From an uncultured Alistipes sp. (GTDB taxonomy: Bacteria; Bacteroidota; Bacteroidia; Bacteroidales; Rikenellaceae), in assembly GCA_905213895.1 (NCBI GenBank), contig CAJMKE010000007.1, positions 56,315-120,314 of the forward strand: DNA of 64,000 nt, written 5' to 3'. Every line of letters starts with the position of its first letter. Within the stretch, counting starts at the first letter, position 1. The notes beneath the pieces were generated by a model. That model searched no databases. It had not been told where the DNA came from and worked only from the letters and a program-made list of their open reading frames with translations. Both the position numbers and the translations under genes were made by a program. Shown one piece after another: positions 7,139-18,100 of this stretch.

Positions 7139-9571
7139 TTATTTGTCCGCACTCGTGTCGTATTTCGAGATGCGGATGTTGTCCAGTCCGACGCGGTTCG
7201 GCACGATTGCCGACTGCTGTTTCATGGTCGATACCGTGAACGTGCAGTTGTTCGACACGTTGTGGAATACGAGCGGTTCGATAGCCGTCCACTCCTTCAA
7301 TGCCGAAGCCTCGAACGTGAAGTCGTAACTCTCGCCGTTGGAGCATGAAACCGTCAGGTTGCGTGTGTCGCTCAGCGATGTTACCGTGCATACGTCCATT
7401 TCGAACCTGACGTTGATTGAGGCTCCCTCCGTGATGTCGGCTACGGCGTTCGCCGGCAATATGAAGTATCCCGCATGGTCGCCGACGTTCTTGTTCGCGC
7501 TGACGGTACGACCGATTTTCAGATTGCCGAGATTGATGTACACGCGGCACTTGCTCGTCGCGTATCCGTATCCGCGCGATGTCCATTCGGCGACCTTTTC
7601 GGCGGAGTAGTTCGCCGTGGTTATGCCCTTGCACTCCTGGTCGGAGAATCCGGCAGCCCAAGCCGCCTCCTTGCCTGCCATAGCCCATGTTTCGTCGAGC
7701 CAGTCGAAGTTGTCCTCGAAGAATACGTAGCCGAACGGATGCACATCCTTGTCTATGGTGGTTGCGGCGACAGGTTCGGTCCACTCCGACGGCTGGTAGC
7801 GTAGCGATTCGGCATGTCCGAGCGCGCGTACGGAGAGTTCGTAGGCGACACCCGTTCCGAGGTCGTTCACGGTGCATGACGGCGTGTCGATGATGCCTTG
7901 CTCGACGACTCTGCCGTCGGATGTCTTGCGCACGATGTATTCGTAGCGGAATGCGTGGTCGATTGCGTCCCACGAAGCGGTGAGCGACGATGACGAAGCC
8001 GATACGTTCTGTACGCCGACAGCCGGCATTGCGAGCGTTTCCGACCACTCCTCGACGATTTCGGTGCTTTTCGAGATTTTCGACAGCGCGACTTCGTCGA
8101 TGAAGAAACGGTTGGAGACGCCGGCGGCAGTCAGATATTCGGTCGAGTATGCCGACTTGAATATTATGCGCGTGTCGGTCGTCGCATTGTAGATGCGTAC
8201 CGTAATCGGGTCTTCCGTCCATTCGTTGTAGGTTTCGAGCGGGATTTCGAGTTCGGTCTGCGTCGCCGAATTTATCGTTCCGCCGCCGATGACCTCGATT
8301 TTGATGTCGCCCAAATCGCGCGCGCCGCCCGAGCCTTCATAACCCGTTGCCTTGAACGTTAGTTCGGCATGTACCGTGCGTCCCTCGCGTATCGCCGTGA
8401 GTGCAGGCGACTGCACCAGACCTGCGGTCTTGCTCTTGCCGAGTTTGATGTAGCCCAGTCGGAGATATGCCGGACGGCTGTTGTCCGTCTGTACCCATCC
8501 CGCCTGCTCGAATTTGTCCACGAGTTCCTGCGAGAGCGTGTAGACGTTGTCGAACCGCGTCTCCGCCGTGTTGAGTTGAGGATTGCCGACGTAGTCCGTG
8601 CCGCCGAACTCGTAGGTTACCCAGTCGAAGTCGTCGGAGAAATAGACGTAGCCCGGCTTGTAGTTGTCGTCGCCGTCGAGGCTGAATTCGAGTTCGTAGC
8701 CGTTGTCCGACTCGCTGCCTTCGAGCAGCAGGAGGTCGTCTATCGCATATCCAGCCTTGCCCGTGAAGCGCAGATACATGCGGTCTACGCCGATGATGTG
8801 GAATATCGCCGATGCCTTGCCCCAGCCCGAAGCGACGGTGCCGGTTTCGTAGGCGAACGGATACCAGTCGTCGCCGTCCATGCTGGCTTCGACCTTCAAG
8901 CCCTCCTTGTCGAATGCGCCGAGCGTGTTGCTCACGCCGAACGACATCCGGAAGTAGACATCGTTTTTGGTATCGACAGGACCGAGCGTGAACGTGTCGC
9001 CGTCCTCGGCGAACAGCGCGGCATTGCCGCCCGACGCGCCCTCATAGCCTGCGGACGGAGCGGTGGCGGCGATTTGCGCCGAGCCGGAGTAGCGTACCAT
9101 GTCCGAACCGAATCCGCTGCGGCTCCAACCCTTGTAGTCGGCTGCCGCGGCTGCCGCTCCGTCGCCGAATGTCTCGTTGTAGTAGGAAATTGTCTCCCCG
9201 TACGCGCTTTGGTATATCGACACTTCGAGTTTCACTCCGTCTACGGTGTCGAAATAGAGCGTTACGGCGCGTTCGTCGCGCATGTTCGGGTCTACCGTGA
9301 CCGTAACCTCCGTGTCGCCGTGCGATGCGCGGGGAGTTACCTCAATCCAGTCGACGTTCTCTTCGTCGTAGTTGATTATCCAGTAGGTGTTCGACTTTAC
9401 GTCTATCTTCACCTCTCCGCCATTGTAGTCCAGCCCGCGTTTGTTCACCCTGATTTCGGTCTGTTCGGACGAAACGTCGGGGGCGACCTCCTTGTCGCTT
9501 TTGCATCCGCCGGACAGTAGGGCGGCGGCGATTGCGAACGCGCACGTGATTGTTCCGATTATGTTTTTCAT
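7139..9571 (-). CDS. BACON/FN3 surface lipoprotein
   Basis: 810 residues with a lipobox (LLSGGC, Cys23). Residues about 38-120 form a BACON-type domain (GGEVKIDVKSNTYWII, ITVEVTP-like strands, ending in an IYQSA strand). Two copies of a jelly-roll-like module follow (YFSDDFDWV about 310 and VFFEDNFDWLDETW about 630), with an FN3-like segment between (MPAVGVQNVSASSSSLTASWD). These modules are typical of surface glycan-binding proteins exported with SusC/SusD pairs. It lies 16 bases after the phosphoesterase gene and 21 bases before the 44-aa peptide. Carbohydrate binding is inferred from BACON biology; no enzyme motif was seen. Confidence 0.78.
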   Translation of the reverse strand: MKNIIGTITCAFAIAAALLSGGCKSDKEVAPDVSSEQTEIRVNKRGLDYNGGEVKIDVKSNTYWIINYDEENVDWIEVTPRASHGDTEVTVTVDPNMRDERAVTLYFDTVDGVKLEVSIYQSAYGETISYYNETFGDGAAAAAADYKGWSRSGFGSDMVRYSGSAQIAATAPSAGYEGASGGNAALFAEDGDTFTLGPVDTKNDVYFRMSFGVSNTLGAFDKEGLKVEASMDGDDWYPFAYETGTVASGWGKASAIFHIIGVDRMYLRFTGKAGYAIDDLLLLEGSESDNGYELEFSLDGDDNYKPGYVYFSDDFDWVTYEFGGTDYVGNPQLNTAETRFDNVYTLSQELVDKFEQAGWVQTDNSRPAYLRLGYIKLGKSKTAGLVQSPALTAIREGRTVHAELTFKATGYEGSGGARDLGDIKIEVIGGGTINSATQTELEIPLETYNEWTEDPITVRIYNATTDTRIIFKSAYSTEYLTAAGVSNRFFIDEVALSKISKSTEIVEEWSETLAMPAVGVQNVSASSSSLTASWDAIDHAFRYEYIVRKTSDGRVVEQGIIDTPSCTVNDLGTGVAYELSVRALGHAESLRYQPSEWTEPVAATTIDKDVHPFGYVFFEDNFDWLDETWAMAGKEAAWAAGFSDQECKGITTANYSAEKVAEWTSRGYGYATSKCRVYINLGNLKIGRTVSANKNVGDHAGYFILPANAVADITEGASINVRFEMDVCTVTSLSDTRNLTVSCSNGESYDFTFEASALKEWTAIEPLVFHNVSNNCTFTVSTMKQQSAIVPNRVGLDNIRISKYDTSADK

Positions 9572-9587
9572 GTCTGTGTCCGTTTTG

Positions 9588-11540
9588 TTATTTCATTTTG
9601 GTGTGGAATGCTTTCGGTCGCGTCATGGTTTCGGTGTATACGTTGCCGAAACGGTCGGTAACCTTGATTTCGAGCGTCGATGACGACGACGAAGCCTTTA
9701 CCGCGAACATGTGCGACGTGCGGTTGGAAGCGTCGGAAGATGTGAGCGCACCTCCGCTCTGCACGCGCGGAATGTCGTAGCACAGCGTGTGCAGCGGGTC
9801 GCGGTCGAACACGCGGCTTACCGTCAGCGGCGTGCCGCCCTCGGTAACCTCGATTTCCCACTGCGGGTCGTAGTTCCAGACGTTGATGTAGACCATGTTG
9901 CTTTCCAAATCTTTATAGTCGTCGCCCGCGGTGTCGCGCGGCGAATCGGTCTGCTTGTCGAGAACCTCGACATATTCGCCGAGAATGCTCTTGGCGAGAT
10001 TCATGTCGTAGGAGCGGAACTGCTCTTCGCGCCCGCAGCCGATGCCCTTGTAGTACCACTTTATGTCGCGACCCTTGACCTCGAACACCCCGTATCCCGA
10101 CGGCGTGCCGTCCTTGCAGACGCTGCGTCCCGAGTACTTGCCGCCCCACCACCAGCATTCGCATACGGCGGCGGTGTTATGCTCGATGATGTTGTCGGCG
10201 ATGACCATTGTCGAGTTGATGTGGGAGTGTCCCGTCATGATATGCACGTTGTCGAATCCCGCGAGACAGTCGAGTATGTCCGCCGTGCCGCTGCCGCTGA
10301 GCGTCGCTGCGTTGTCGAAACCGGAGTTGTTGTTGGAGTGCAACTGGCAGTGGGTGCAGACCACTATCGGCTTCGACTTGTCGCCGACCAGCCGCAGGTC
10401 GTTGCGCAGCCATTCGTACTGGGTGTTCGTGAGATTGCGGCGGTAGTCGCGTGCGCCGATGATACCCTGCGCACCGCCCGTGTTTATCCATGCGATGTTG
10501 TCGAGGACGATGTAGTGTACCTCGCCGAGGTCGAACGAATAGTACGAAGGTCCGAACACGGTCTTGTAGAACGCCTCGCCCGCGAAATCGCCCTGCACGT
10601 AAGGGTCGTTGTCGTGGTTGCCCATCGTGTTGAACATCGGCACGCAGTAGCCCGCGACGGTGTTCTTGTAGTTGGCGGGTGTGTATTTCTGCACGTACCA
10701 GTAGTGGTCCCACGTCAGGTCGCCCAGCACTATCGCGTAGGTGCGCTCCGTGCCGTATTCGGCGGCGAGAGCCTGCGAATCGACCATGAATCCGTCGCGG
10801 AACTGGCTCATGTCGCCGTTAGAACTGTCGCGGTTGGCGAGATGCAGGTCGGCTGCGAAGATTACGAAGTGGTCGGTGTTGTCCACACTTTTAAGTTCGA
10901 AGTTGCACTGCTCGTCGATGCCAGCGTCGCTCGAAACGGGCATCCAGAACCCGGGACAGGCGTTGTCGCCCGTTACGGGCATGTAGCCCGACGGCAGCGA
11001 AACGAACACGTAGCCGTTCGACTTGTCGGACGCGAGCCAGTAGTAGCCGTTCTCGTCGGTAACGGTCGTCGTGATGCCGTCCGAAACGGGTACTCCCGCC
11101 AGTCCCTCCTTGCCGCAGAACACGACGCCCTTGATGTTGAATCCGTCGCGGTCGGGAATGTCGAATTCGGTCGTAATCCATACGGTGATGTTGCAGACCT
11201 TCTGCTCGGCATCGCCGCGGGTGATGTAGAATACGTAGTTGCCGCGCTCCAACTCTTCGGGAACGACGAACTTCGCGTAGGTGTCGGTCGTCTCGACGAG
11301 CGGAATGACGACCTCGCCCTTTTCGCTGCGGAACACAGCCTTGTCCCCGGCGGTGAAGCCGCGACCCTGAATCGCCACGACCTGCCCTTCGTAGATGGAG
11401 AGTTCGGTGTTGATGTATATGCGCGACACCAGCCGCTCCGAATAGCGGTACTCGCTCTTTGCCTCCTCACGGCATCCGCCCAGAGCGAATGCGAGAGCCG
11501 CCAGAGTGATTAACGCCGATGTTTTCAGTATGTTTTTCAT
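9588..11540 (-). CDS. Calcineurin-like phosphoesterase lipoprotein
   Basis: 650 residues with a lipobox (ALGGC). An IPT/TIG-like N-terminal part (about 40-125, EGQVVAIQGRGF) and a Cna-B/carboxypeptidase-regulatory-like segment (GVVFCGKEGLAGVPVSDG) precede the catalytic domain. All metal motifs are present in order: DLHLAN, GDLTWD, MGNHDND, THCQLH and TGHSHIN. This is the Bacteroidetes class with MetallophosN and MetallophosC flanking domains; the substrate may be a phosphodiester or phosphomonoester. Its place in a SusC/SusD operon suggests the imported ligand carries phosphate, or that phosphate is released at the cell surface. That link is inference. Confidence 0.87.
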   Translation of the reverse strand: MKNILKTSALITLAALAFALGGCREEAKSEYRYSERLVSRIYINTELSIYEGQVVAIQGRGFTAGDKAVFRSEKGEVVIPLVETTDTYAKFVVPEELERGNYVFYITRGDAEQKVCNITVWITTEFDIPDRDGFNIKGVVFCGKEGLAGVPVSDGITTTVTDENGYYWLASDKSNGYVFVSLPSGYMPVTGDNACPGFWMPVSSDAGIDEQCNFELKSVDNTDHFVIFAADLHLANRDSSNGDMSQFRDGFMVDSQALAAEYGTERTYAIVLGDLTWDHYWYVQKYTPANYKNTVAGYCVPMFNTMGNHDNDPYVQGDFAGEAFYKTVFGPSYYSFDLGEVHYIVLDNIAWINTGGAQGIIGARDYRRNLTNTQYEWLRNDLRLVGDKSKPIVVCTHCQLHSNNNSGFDNAATLSGSGTADILDCLAGFDNVHIMTGHSHINSTMVIADNIIEHNTAAVCECWWWGGKYSGRSVCKDGTPSGYGVFEVKGRDIKWYYKGIGCGREEQFRSYDMNLAKSILGEYVEVLDKQTDSPRDTAGDDYKDLESNMVYINVWNYDPQWEIEVTEGGTPLTVSRVFDRDPLHTLCYDIPRVQSGGALTSSDASNRTSHMFAVKASSSSSTLEIKVTDRFGNVYTETMTRPKAFHTKMK

Positions 11541-11556
11541 GATGCTTTCTCTTTTT

Positions 11557-13617
11557 TTATCTGCTGCTTATACGGATTATGCCGATGCGGTTGTTGCCCG
11601 CACGGTCGATAGGCGTACTCGTGTTCTTCGCGCGGCGGTCGTTGTAGACGCGCATGCGCAGCACGAGGTCGCTCTTGTCGCAACACTCCTGCGGAAGGTC
11701 GAGCGTGTAGATTTTCATGCCCTGACTCGTGCTGGCGTTCGCCGCGGCGAAAGTCGTTATCTGCGTCCACTCGTCGAGCGGCGCATTCTCGTTATCCGCC
11801 CATTCGAGACTGAAATTCATCGGTCCCGAACTCGAACTCGCCATTGCGAACGCGAGCGAGAGTTGCCCCGTGTATCCGACGGTCGAGGCGGTGATTATCC
11901 ATGCCGTACCGTCGCAGTCGTCGATGCGGTTGTAGTTGTTCTGCCACCAGTCCTGGGCGACTATGCAGTAGTGGATTACCGTCGGGTCGTTGGCATATAG
12001 CGGAATCCATTTGCCGTCGGCGAACGATGCCGGTGCGCAGCGCGTCCACGCCGGCTGGAAATACATCGATACGCTGCCCGCGCTGTTGTTTACGGCTACG
12101 CTCTCGCCGGTCGCCGACTCTTTGAGTTGTCCCGTTCCGACGGATGCGACCGCCTTGTCGAGACCTTTCTTGTAGTCCGTCCAAGGACCAATCTGCATTA
12201 CGGTTTTGCTGTGGCGCGTGGAGGCGTCGTCCGAAATGCGGTCGTCGTCGAGCGAACGCATGCGGATATGATATACGGTTCTCTCCTTTTTGCTGCGGCG
12301 CATCACGACGCCGCGTATGCTTCCCGTGCCTTCCGGAATCATTCTCGCCGCACGGAATACCGATTCGTACCACGTGTACAACTGCACCGTGTTGCCCGAA
12401 GCGTCGCGCAGCAGGTGGACGTATTCGTTGTTGCGCTCGCAGAACGGCAGCGACGGCGCGATGTCGTAGGTGCCGTAGTCGGCGTTAAGCACGGTTTCGT
12501 TGATGTTGAGGTATGTTCCGTAAGGCAGCACGTATTCCATGTCGCGCAACTCGACCAGACAGTGCTCGTGGTCGCCTATCGTCGAAACGTCGTCGAGCGC
12601 GACAGGAGCGATGCCGTCGCTCTCTTCGGTCTTCATTATCATCGTGCGCGAGAAGTTGCCGAATTTCGGAGCCTTGGTTTCACGGTCGAGCGAAGCCGAC
12701 ATGCCGAACAGATGAATCGTCAGTTTGGAGTTCAGCGGATAGTCGTTGGAGTCCTCGTCGTCGAACTCGATGCAGAGCCCTTTGCCGCTGCCGTCCTGCA
12801 CGCACATCTGCGCAGCAGGGAAGTTGCCGCAGGTGCAGTCGCTGACGACGTATGCCTCGACATATACGTTCTCGTTTACCGTTCCTGCGCCGCCGCCAGT
12901 CATTTCGAGTACGTCGGCTATCGTAACGAGCCGCGATTCGTGGAACGACTCGGACGGTTTCGCCTGCCTGACGACGAGCGGATGGGCGAGCGGCGTTCCC
13001 ATTGCGACGAACGTTACGGTCGTCTCGCGCTCCGTGTCGAGCGGATTCTCCTTGACGTCGAATATCTGGTAGGTGTCGGTCTTTTCGGCGAGCGAGAGCC
13101 AGTCGGCGTCAGACGGAATGTCCACCGACCAGTCGATGTTGGCTTCGACCTTGATTTTGAACTGTTCGCCGAGCGACGAAACGACTTTCGTATCGGCGGA
13201 GTAGGTTACCTTCATATATGGGGCAGCCCCCTTCTGATTGAACGTTATCGTCGCGACGATGCGCCCTCCTGCGACCATGTTCAGGTCGCACGTGCGCGGA
13301 TAGGCACTCTTGTTCTCATTGACCTTGACCGAGAATCGTGCGTCGTCGCGACCGCTCGCGGGCCAAGCCGTTATCCACTCCCAGTCCTCCTCGTAGGTCG
13401 GTTTGAGTTCCCAGTCGCCCACGTCGGAGTAGACGACGAATGCCTGAATGCCGCCCTCTTCGGTGTACTCTATCTGGTAGAGGTCGTCCACGATAGCGAC
13501 CGATGAGCCTTCGACATCCTTCGATTCGCACGAGCAGAGTAGCGATGCGACCGCCGTCGCAACCGCCGCGACCGCCGCCGCTGCGAATCCGTGTATATTA
13601 TAAATATGTGTTTTCAT
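11557..13617 (-). CDS. Two-BACON, DUF5689-type surface lipoprotein
   Basis: 686 residues with a lipobox near LLCSC. Two BACON-like repeats lie at about 40-135 (WEWITAWPASG, ITFNQKG) and 136-225 (IDWSVDIPSDADWLSL, LVVRQAKP). A region from about 232 (RLVTIADVLEM, VYVEAYVVSDCTCGNFPAAQMCVQDGSG) matches the DUF5689 pattern, an OB-like domain common in Bacteroidetes surface lipoproteins. The C-terminal 200 residues are a beta-rich module rich in Trp and Tyr. It lies 20 bases after susD, the classic position of the surface glycan-binding protein. Ligand unknown. Confidence 0.8.
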   Translation of the reverse strand: MKTHIYNIHGFAAAAVAAVATAVASLLCSCESKDVEGSSVAIVDDLYQIEYTEEGGIQAFVVYSDVGDWELKPTYEEDWEWITAWPASGRDDARFSVKVNENKSAYPRTCDLNMVAGGRIVATITFNQKGAAPYMKVTYSADTKVVSSLGEQFKIKVEANIDWSVDIPSDADWLSLAEKTDTYQIFDVKENPLDTERETTVTFVAMGTPLAHPLVVRQAKPSESFHESRLVTIADVLEMTGGGAGTVNENVYVEAYVVSDCTCGNFPAAQMCVQDGSGKGLCIEFDDEDSNDYPLNSKLTIHLFGMSASLDRETKAPKFGNFSRTMIMKTEESDGIAPVALDDVSTIGDHEHCLVELRDMEYVLPYGTYLNINETVLNADYGTYDIAPSLPFCERNNEYVHLLRDASGNTVQLYTWYESVFRAARMIPEGTGSIRGVVMRRSKKERTVYHIRMRSLDDDRISDDASTRHSKTVMQIGPWTDYKKGLDKAVASVGTGQLKESATGESVAVNNSAGSVSMYFQPAWTRCAPASFADGKWIPLYANDPTVIHYCIVAQDWWQNNYNRIDDCDGTAWIITASTVGYTGQLSLAFAMASSSSGPMNFSLEWADNENAPLDEWTQITTFAAANASTSQGMKIYTLDLPQECCDKSDLVLRMRVYNDRRAKNTSTPIDRAGNNRIGIIRISSR

Positions 13618-13637
13618 GTCCGTTTATCGTTTTCGAG

Positions 13638-15140
13638 TTATTCAATGCCTGCTTCCGCAGCCTGCTTGCTCCACCATACCGGCGTCTTCATGTCGTCGTC
13701 GCCCTTGTAGACGGTGCGCAGACGTTCGAGTTGCGCCTGATAGTTGGCGACATTCACGTTGGCGGTGTTGTCGGGATACTGGAACCGCGTCGGCAGCACG
13801 TGGTCGTTGCTCGTCGCCGTACCGATTTTCAGTTTCGGGAATCCCGTGCGGCGGTATTCGTACCACGATTCGTAGCCTACCCAGAACAGGGCGACGTACT
13901 TCTGGTTGATAATCTGCTCGACGGTGTTGTTGTAAGGCACTTTGGCGAGAAAATTCGAGATGGTCTTGTCGGTAATGACGGTCTTTTTGGTGTCGATGCT
14001 GTTCCAGTAGCGTATCGACGCCGTAATCGCCTGTTTGTAGTACTCCTCGGCGAGCGGGTCGCCGCCAGCCACCCAGCCACGCTTGATTGCCTCGCAGAAG
14101 ATGAACAGCACCTCATCGTACTTCATGAACGAGTATGGCGAGGAGTATGCGCCGAGGTTGTCGCGGTTGAGCGAGGCGATGCCGTCCGAATCGGTCTCCT
14201 GCGACGGCATGCCGCTCGGACGACCTTTCCACCGTTCGCCGCCCTGAACGAAATACGCCGATATGCGCGGGTCGCCGGGAATCGACATCATGTCGATAAT
14301 CGTCGAACATGTCTTGCGTGACGAGGTGAACGACGACGAGGTGGTCGAGCCGAAATAGTTCACGAACGGTTCGACATCGTCGTAGTAGAGCGTCGCGTTG
14401 TCGTCGTTGCTCCCGAATACGGGATACGACGTAGGATTGGTGAATACGCGGTTGATTTTCTCCGCCACGCCGAATACCTCGTTGCGGTTGCTCAACCGCA
14501 TCAGCACGCGCAGGTAGAGCGAGTTGGTGAACTTGCGCCACTTCGTCAAATCGCCGCCGTACAGCAGGTCGCGCGAGCCGTTGATGCCCTCTTTCGGATT
14601 GTAGAGCGTGTTGGCGCGTTCGAGTTCGGCGATGATGTTCTCGTAGACGGTGCGCTGCGTGTCGAAGCGGGGCTGGTTGTTGCCCGTGCCGTTGATGTTG
14701 CCGAAAGCCTCGGTGTAAGGCACGTCGCCGTAACAGTCGGTGAGATTCGACATGAACAGAGCCTTGATTGTTATCGCTATCGCCTCGCAGTTCGGGTCGC
14801 CCGTCTTGACGGCGAGCCGCTGCATCTCGTCGGCATTGGCAGCCAGCCGCGCGAACCAGTTCCACGACGAGGCTGACGCCGTGTTCGGAATCACGTAGCG
14901 GTGGTAGGAGTTGTTGCTCGTTCCGGATACCGTATACTGTATCAACTCGCCGTTGAGTTGCCATGTGCGGTAGCACAGCACGTCGCCCGCATTGGCTATG
15001 AGCGATTCGAGCATGTTTATCGGCGTGATGTCGCCGTATTCCGGCTCGTTGTGGTTGGTGTTGAAGTCGTCGAAGCCGGTGGTGCAGGCGACTGCGGACA
15101 GCAGACACAGGAGAGCCGTATATGTCTTTATGGTTTTCAT
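13638..15140 (-). CDS. SusD-like nutrient-binding lipoprotein (SusD_2 type)
   Basis: 500 residues with a lipobox-like CTTGFDDFN start after the signal peptide (SAVACTTGF). The FDDFNTNHNEPEYGDITP opening, helical TPR-like core and WYEYRRTGFPKL motif near the C-terminus are those of the SusD-like family 2, the lid that feeds ligand into a SusC barrel. It starts 15 bases after the susC stop. The following genes are on the same strand with gaps of 15-25 bases, so one operon is likely. Confidence 0.9.
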   Translation of the reverse strand: MKTIKTYTALLCLLSAVACTTGFDDFNTNHNEPEYGDITPINMLESLIANAGDVLCYRTWQLNGELIQYTVSGTSNNSYHRYVIPNTASASSWNWFARLAANADEMQRLAVKTGDPNCEAIAITIKALFMSNLTDCYGDVPYTEAFGNINGTGNNQPRFDTQRTVYENIIAELERANTLYNPKEGINGSRDLLYGGDLTKWRKFTNSLYLRVLMRLSNRNEVFGVAEKINRVFTNPTSYPVFGSNDDNATLYYDDVEPFVNYFGSTTSSSFTSSRKTCSTIIDMMSIPGDPRISAYFVQGGERWKGRPSGMPSQETDSDGIASLNRDNLGAYSSPYSFMKYDEVLFIFCEAIKRGWVAGGDPLAEEYYKQAITASIRYWNSIDTKKTVITDKTISNFLAKVPYNNTVEQIINQKYVALFWVGYESWYEYRRTGFPKLKIGTATSNDHVLPTRFQYPDNTANVNVANYQAQLERLRTVYKGDDDMKTPVWWSKQAAEAGIE

Positions 15141-15155
15141 ATTCGATAGCCCGTT

Positions 15156-18100
15156 TTAGAATTGGAGTTTGACATTGAATCCGTAGGTGCGCGTCATCGG
15201 GTAACTTCCGGTCTCGACGCCTCGGTAGAGCGACGAACCCGCGAGCGCGGCTACCTCAGGGTCGAACTGCGGCCATTCGGTGATGCAGAATACGTTGGTC
15301 ATGAAGAATCCGAACGTTACGCCCTGGAATGCGCGCGATGCGGCGCAAATCTTCTTCGGCAGCGAGTATTCGAGACGCAGTTCCTTCATTTTCAGATAGG
15401 AGGTGTCGAACGTGTTCTGCTCGACATTGTTGCGGTGCCATACGTAGACGCCGTAGTAGTCGACGATGTCGGTCGTTACGGTGTTGTTCTTCGAGAACGT
15501 TCCGTCGCTGTTGAGGTTCACGCCGTCGTGGATGAGTCCGTCGTAGCGACCTTCGAGCGAATTCTTGTTCTTGCCCATGTAGGAGAATATCGCGTTGGTG
15601 AGTGAGTACGCCCTGCCGCCGACCGAAGCCGCGAACGACATCGAGAGCGAGAGCGTCTTGTATTTCAGGCTGAGCGACAGACCCGCTTTCCAGTCGGGAT
15701 AGATGCTTCCGAGGTCGAGCAGTTCCTCGCCGAGTATCGGGTTGCCCGTCGCAGGGTCTACGAGCACCTTGCCCGAACAGTCGACGCGGTTGCCCGTTTC
15801 GTCGTAGTAGAACGCCCCTTTCGGCGCGCGTTCGTAGCCCGTGCCGTAGATTCGTCCGAGTTCCGTCCCCGGATACGCGTAGATGAGTACGCGGTTGCCG
15901 ATGGTGTTCTTGTTGAGTTGCCATACGTCCACTCCGTCGGCGAGCGCGACGAGTTCGTTCCAGTTCTTCGACCAGTTGAACGCGATGTTCATCTTCCATT
16001 TTTTGTTGTTTATCGGACGGATGTTGGTCGAAATCTCGACACCGCGGTTGCGTACCTCACCGGCATTGATGACCTTGCTCGATGCGCCCGTAATCCAGTC
16101 CGACGGCACGGAGATAATCTGGTCGGTGGTCTTCGAGTCGTAGTAGGCGACGTCGAATCCCCAGATTCCGCGGAAGAGTTTGGCTTCGAGACCGACCTCC
16201 CAACTCTCGACGTTCTCGGGTTTGAGATTGTAGTTTTTGAGAGCGGCAGTCAGTTCGTAGGAACTCGTGAAGTTGGAGTTTATCGTGTAGGTGTCCAGCA
16301 ACTGGTACGGGTCGGTGTCGTTGCCGACGTTAGCCCACGACGCGCGCAGTTTGAGCAGGCTTATCCACGAGGTCTTCTGTTGGAGTTTGAAAATCTCGCT
16401 GAGCAGCACGCTGGCACTGACGGAAGGGTAGAAGTAGGAGTTGTGTCCCTTGGCGAGCGTACTCGACCAGTCGTTTCGACCCGTTACGTCGATGTAGAAC
16501 ATGTCGCGGTAGCCGAACGACACGAATCCGTAGAACGAGTTGATGCTCTTTGAGCGGCGGACGGACTGTGTCGAAAGTTGTCCCTTGACGTTGGAGAGCA
16601 TGTAGACGTTCTTGGCGTCGAGCATGTTCGCTTTGAGCGAGATGTTCTGATACTTGTATGTCATGTTGTTGCCGCCGAACGATGCGTTGAGCGAAATGCC
16701 GTTGGTGAACGACTTCTTGAACGAGAGCAGGAAATCGTTGTTGATTTCGATTTTGCGTATCGTCTGTTCGCGGTACATTCCCTGGGCGTATGTCATCGTG
16801 TAGAACGGCTTCTGCTGGGTGCGGAAGTCGTTGTTGAAGTCGATTCCCGAACGCAGCGTGAGCGACAGCACCTCCGGTATGATGTTTCCCGTAACGCTGA
16901 CGTTTCCGTAGATTCGGTCGCGGCTCTGCGTGTTCAGATGTTCGTAGGCGATTGCATACGGGTTGTCGAGCGTAGCGTCGATGAGGTTTATCGAGGCGTC
17001 CTCCTCGAAATGCCGGTCCACGCGTCCGCTGACGTACTCGTTGTACATGTCGTTCACCGAAATCGACGACGGCTTCCACATCAGCGATTTGAGCGGCGTC
17101 GCGTTGCTGTAACCGGCGATAGGCAGATTGTCGCTGTTCTTGCGCAGATAGGTTACTTTCGCCTGCGCCTGAATGTACTTGTTGCGCTTGCTCGACATCG
17201 AGAGACTGATGTTCTGCGTGTTGTAGCCCGTGTTCGGGACAATCCATTTGTTGCGCACGTCCTTCACCGACACTCGCATCGACTGTCCCTTGCCGTCGCC
17301 CGCATCGACCGAAAGACTGTTGGTCCACGTTACGCCAGTGCGGAAGAAGCCCTTGTACCAGTCCTCGTTCTTATAGGGTTTGCGCGTGTAGGTGTCGTTG
17401 TCCCAGTCGCGCGACGAATAGAGGTAGCGCATCTGCCCCTCGATTTTTTCGCCGAAATGGTAGCGCGAGTGGTAGCGCACGATTCGTTCGCCCGTGTCCG
17501 ACTTGTTCGCCGTAACCGTCCAGAACGAATATTCGTCGGGCGTTACGCCGTTCGACATGTGGTCGTTGCCCGCGACTGTCGGACCGATGTTGCCCGCACC
17601 GTACTCGGTCTGGAAGTCGGGCCAGAATCCCGCCTCCTCCAATACGACGTTTGTATTATAGGTAATGCCTATACCTCGGTTCTTCTTACCCGATTTGGTG
17701 GTGATGACGATTGCTCCGTTCGCCGCACGCGAACCGTAGAGCGCGGTCGCCGCAGGACCTTTCAGCACCGAGACCGATTCGATGTCCTCGGCATTGAGGT
17801 CGCCCGCGCCGTTGCCGTAGTCGATAGGGGCGTCGCCGTCCTCGTATGAGGTGGTGTTGGAGTTGGCGTCCATGCTCGAATTGATAGGCACTCCGTCCAC
17901 GACGAATAACGCAGTGTTGTTGTCGTGCGACAGCGAACTCTCGCCGCGCAGCGTAACGCGCATCGAGCCTGCGGGACCCGCCGACGAAGCGTCGAGATTC
18001 AGACCGGCGACCTTGCCTGTAAGGCTGTTGAGCCAGTTGCCGCTTTCGACGTTCGTCAACTCCTCGTTGCCGAGTTTCGACACCGCATAGCCGAGACTCT

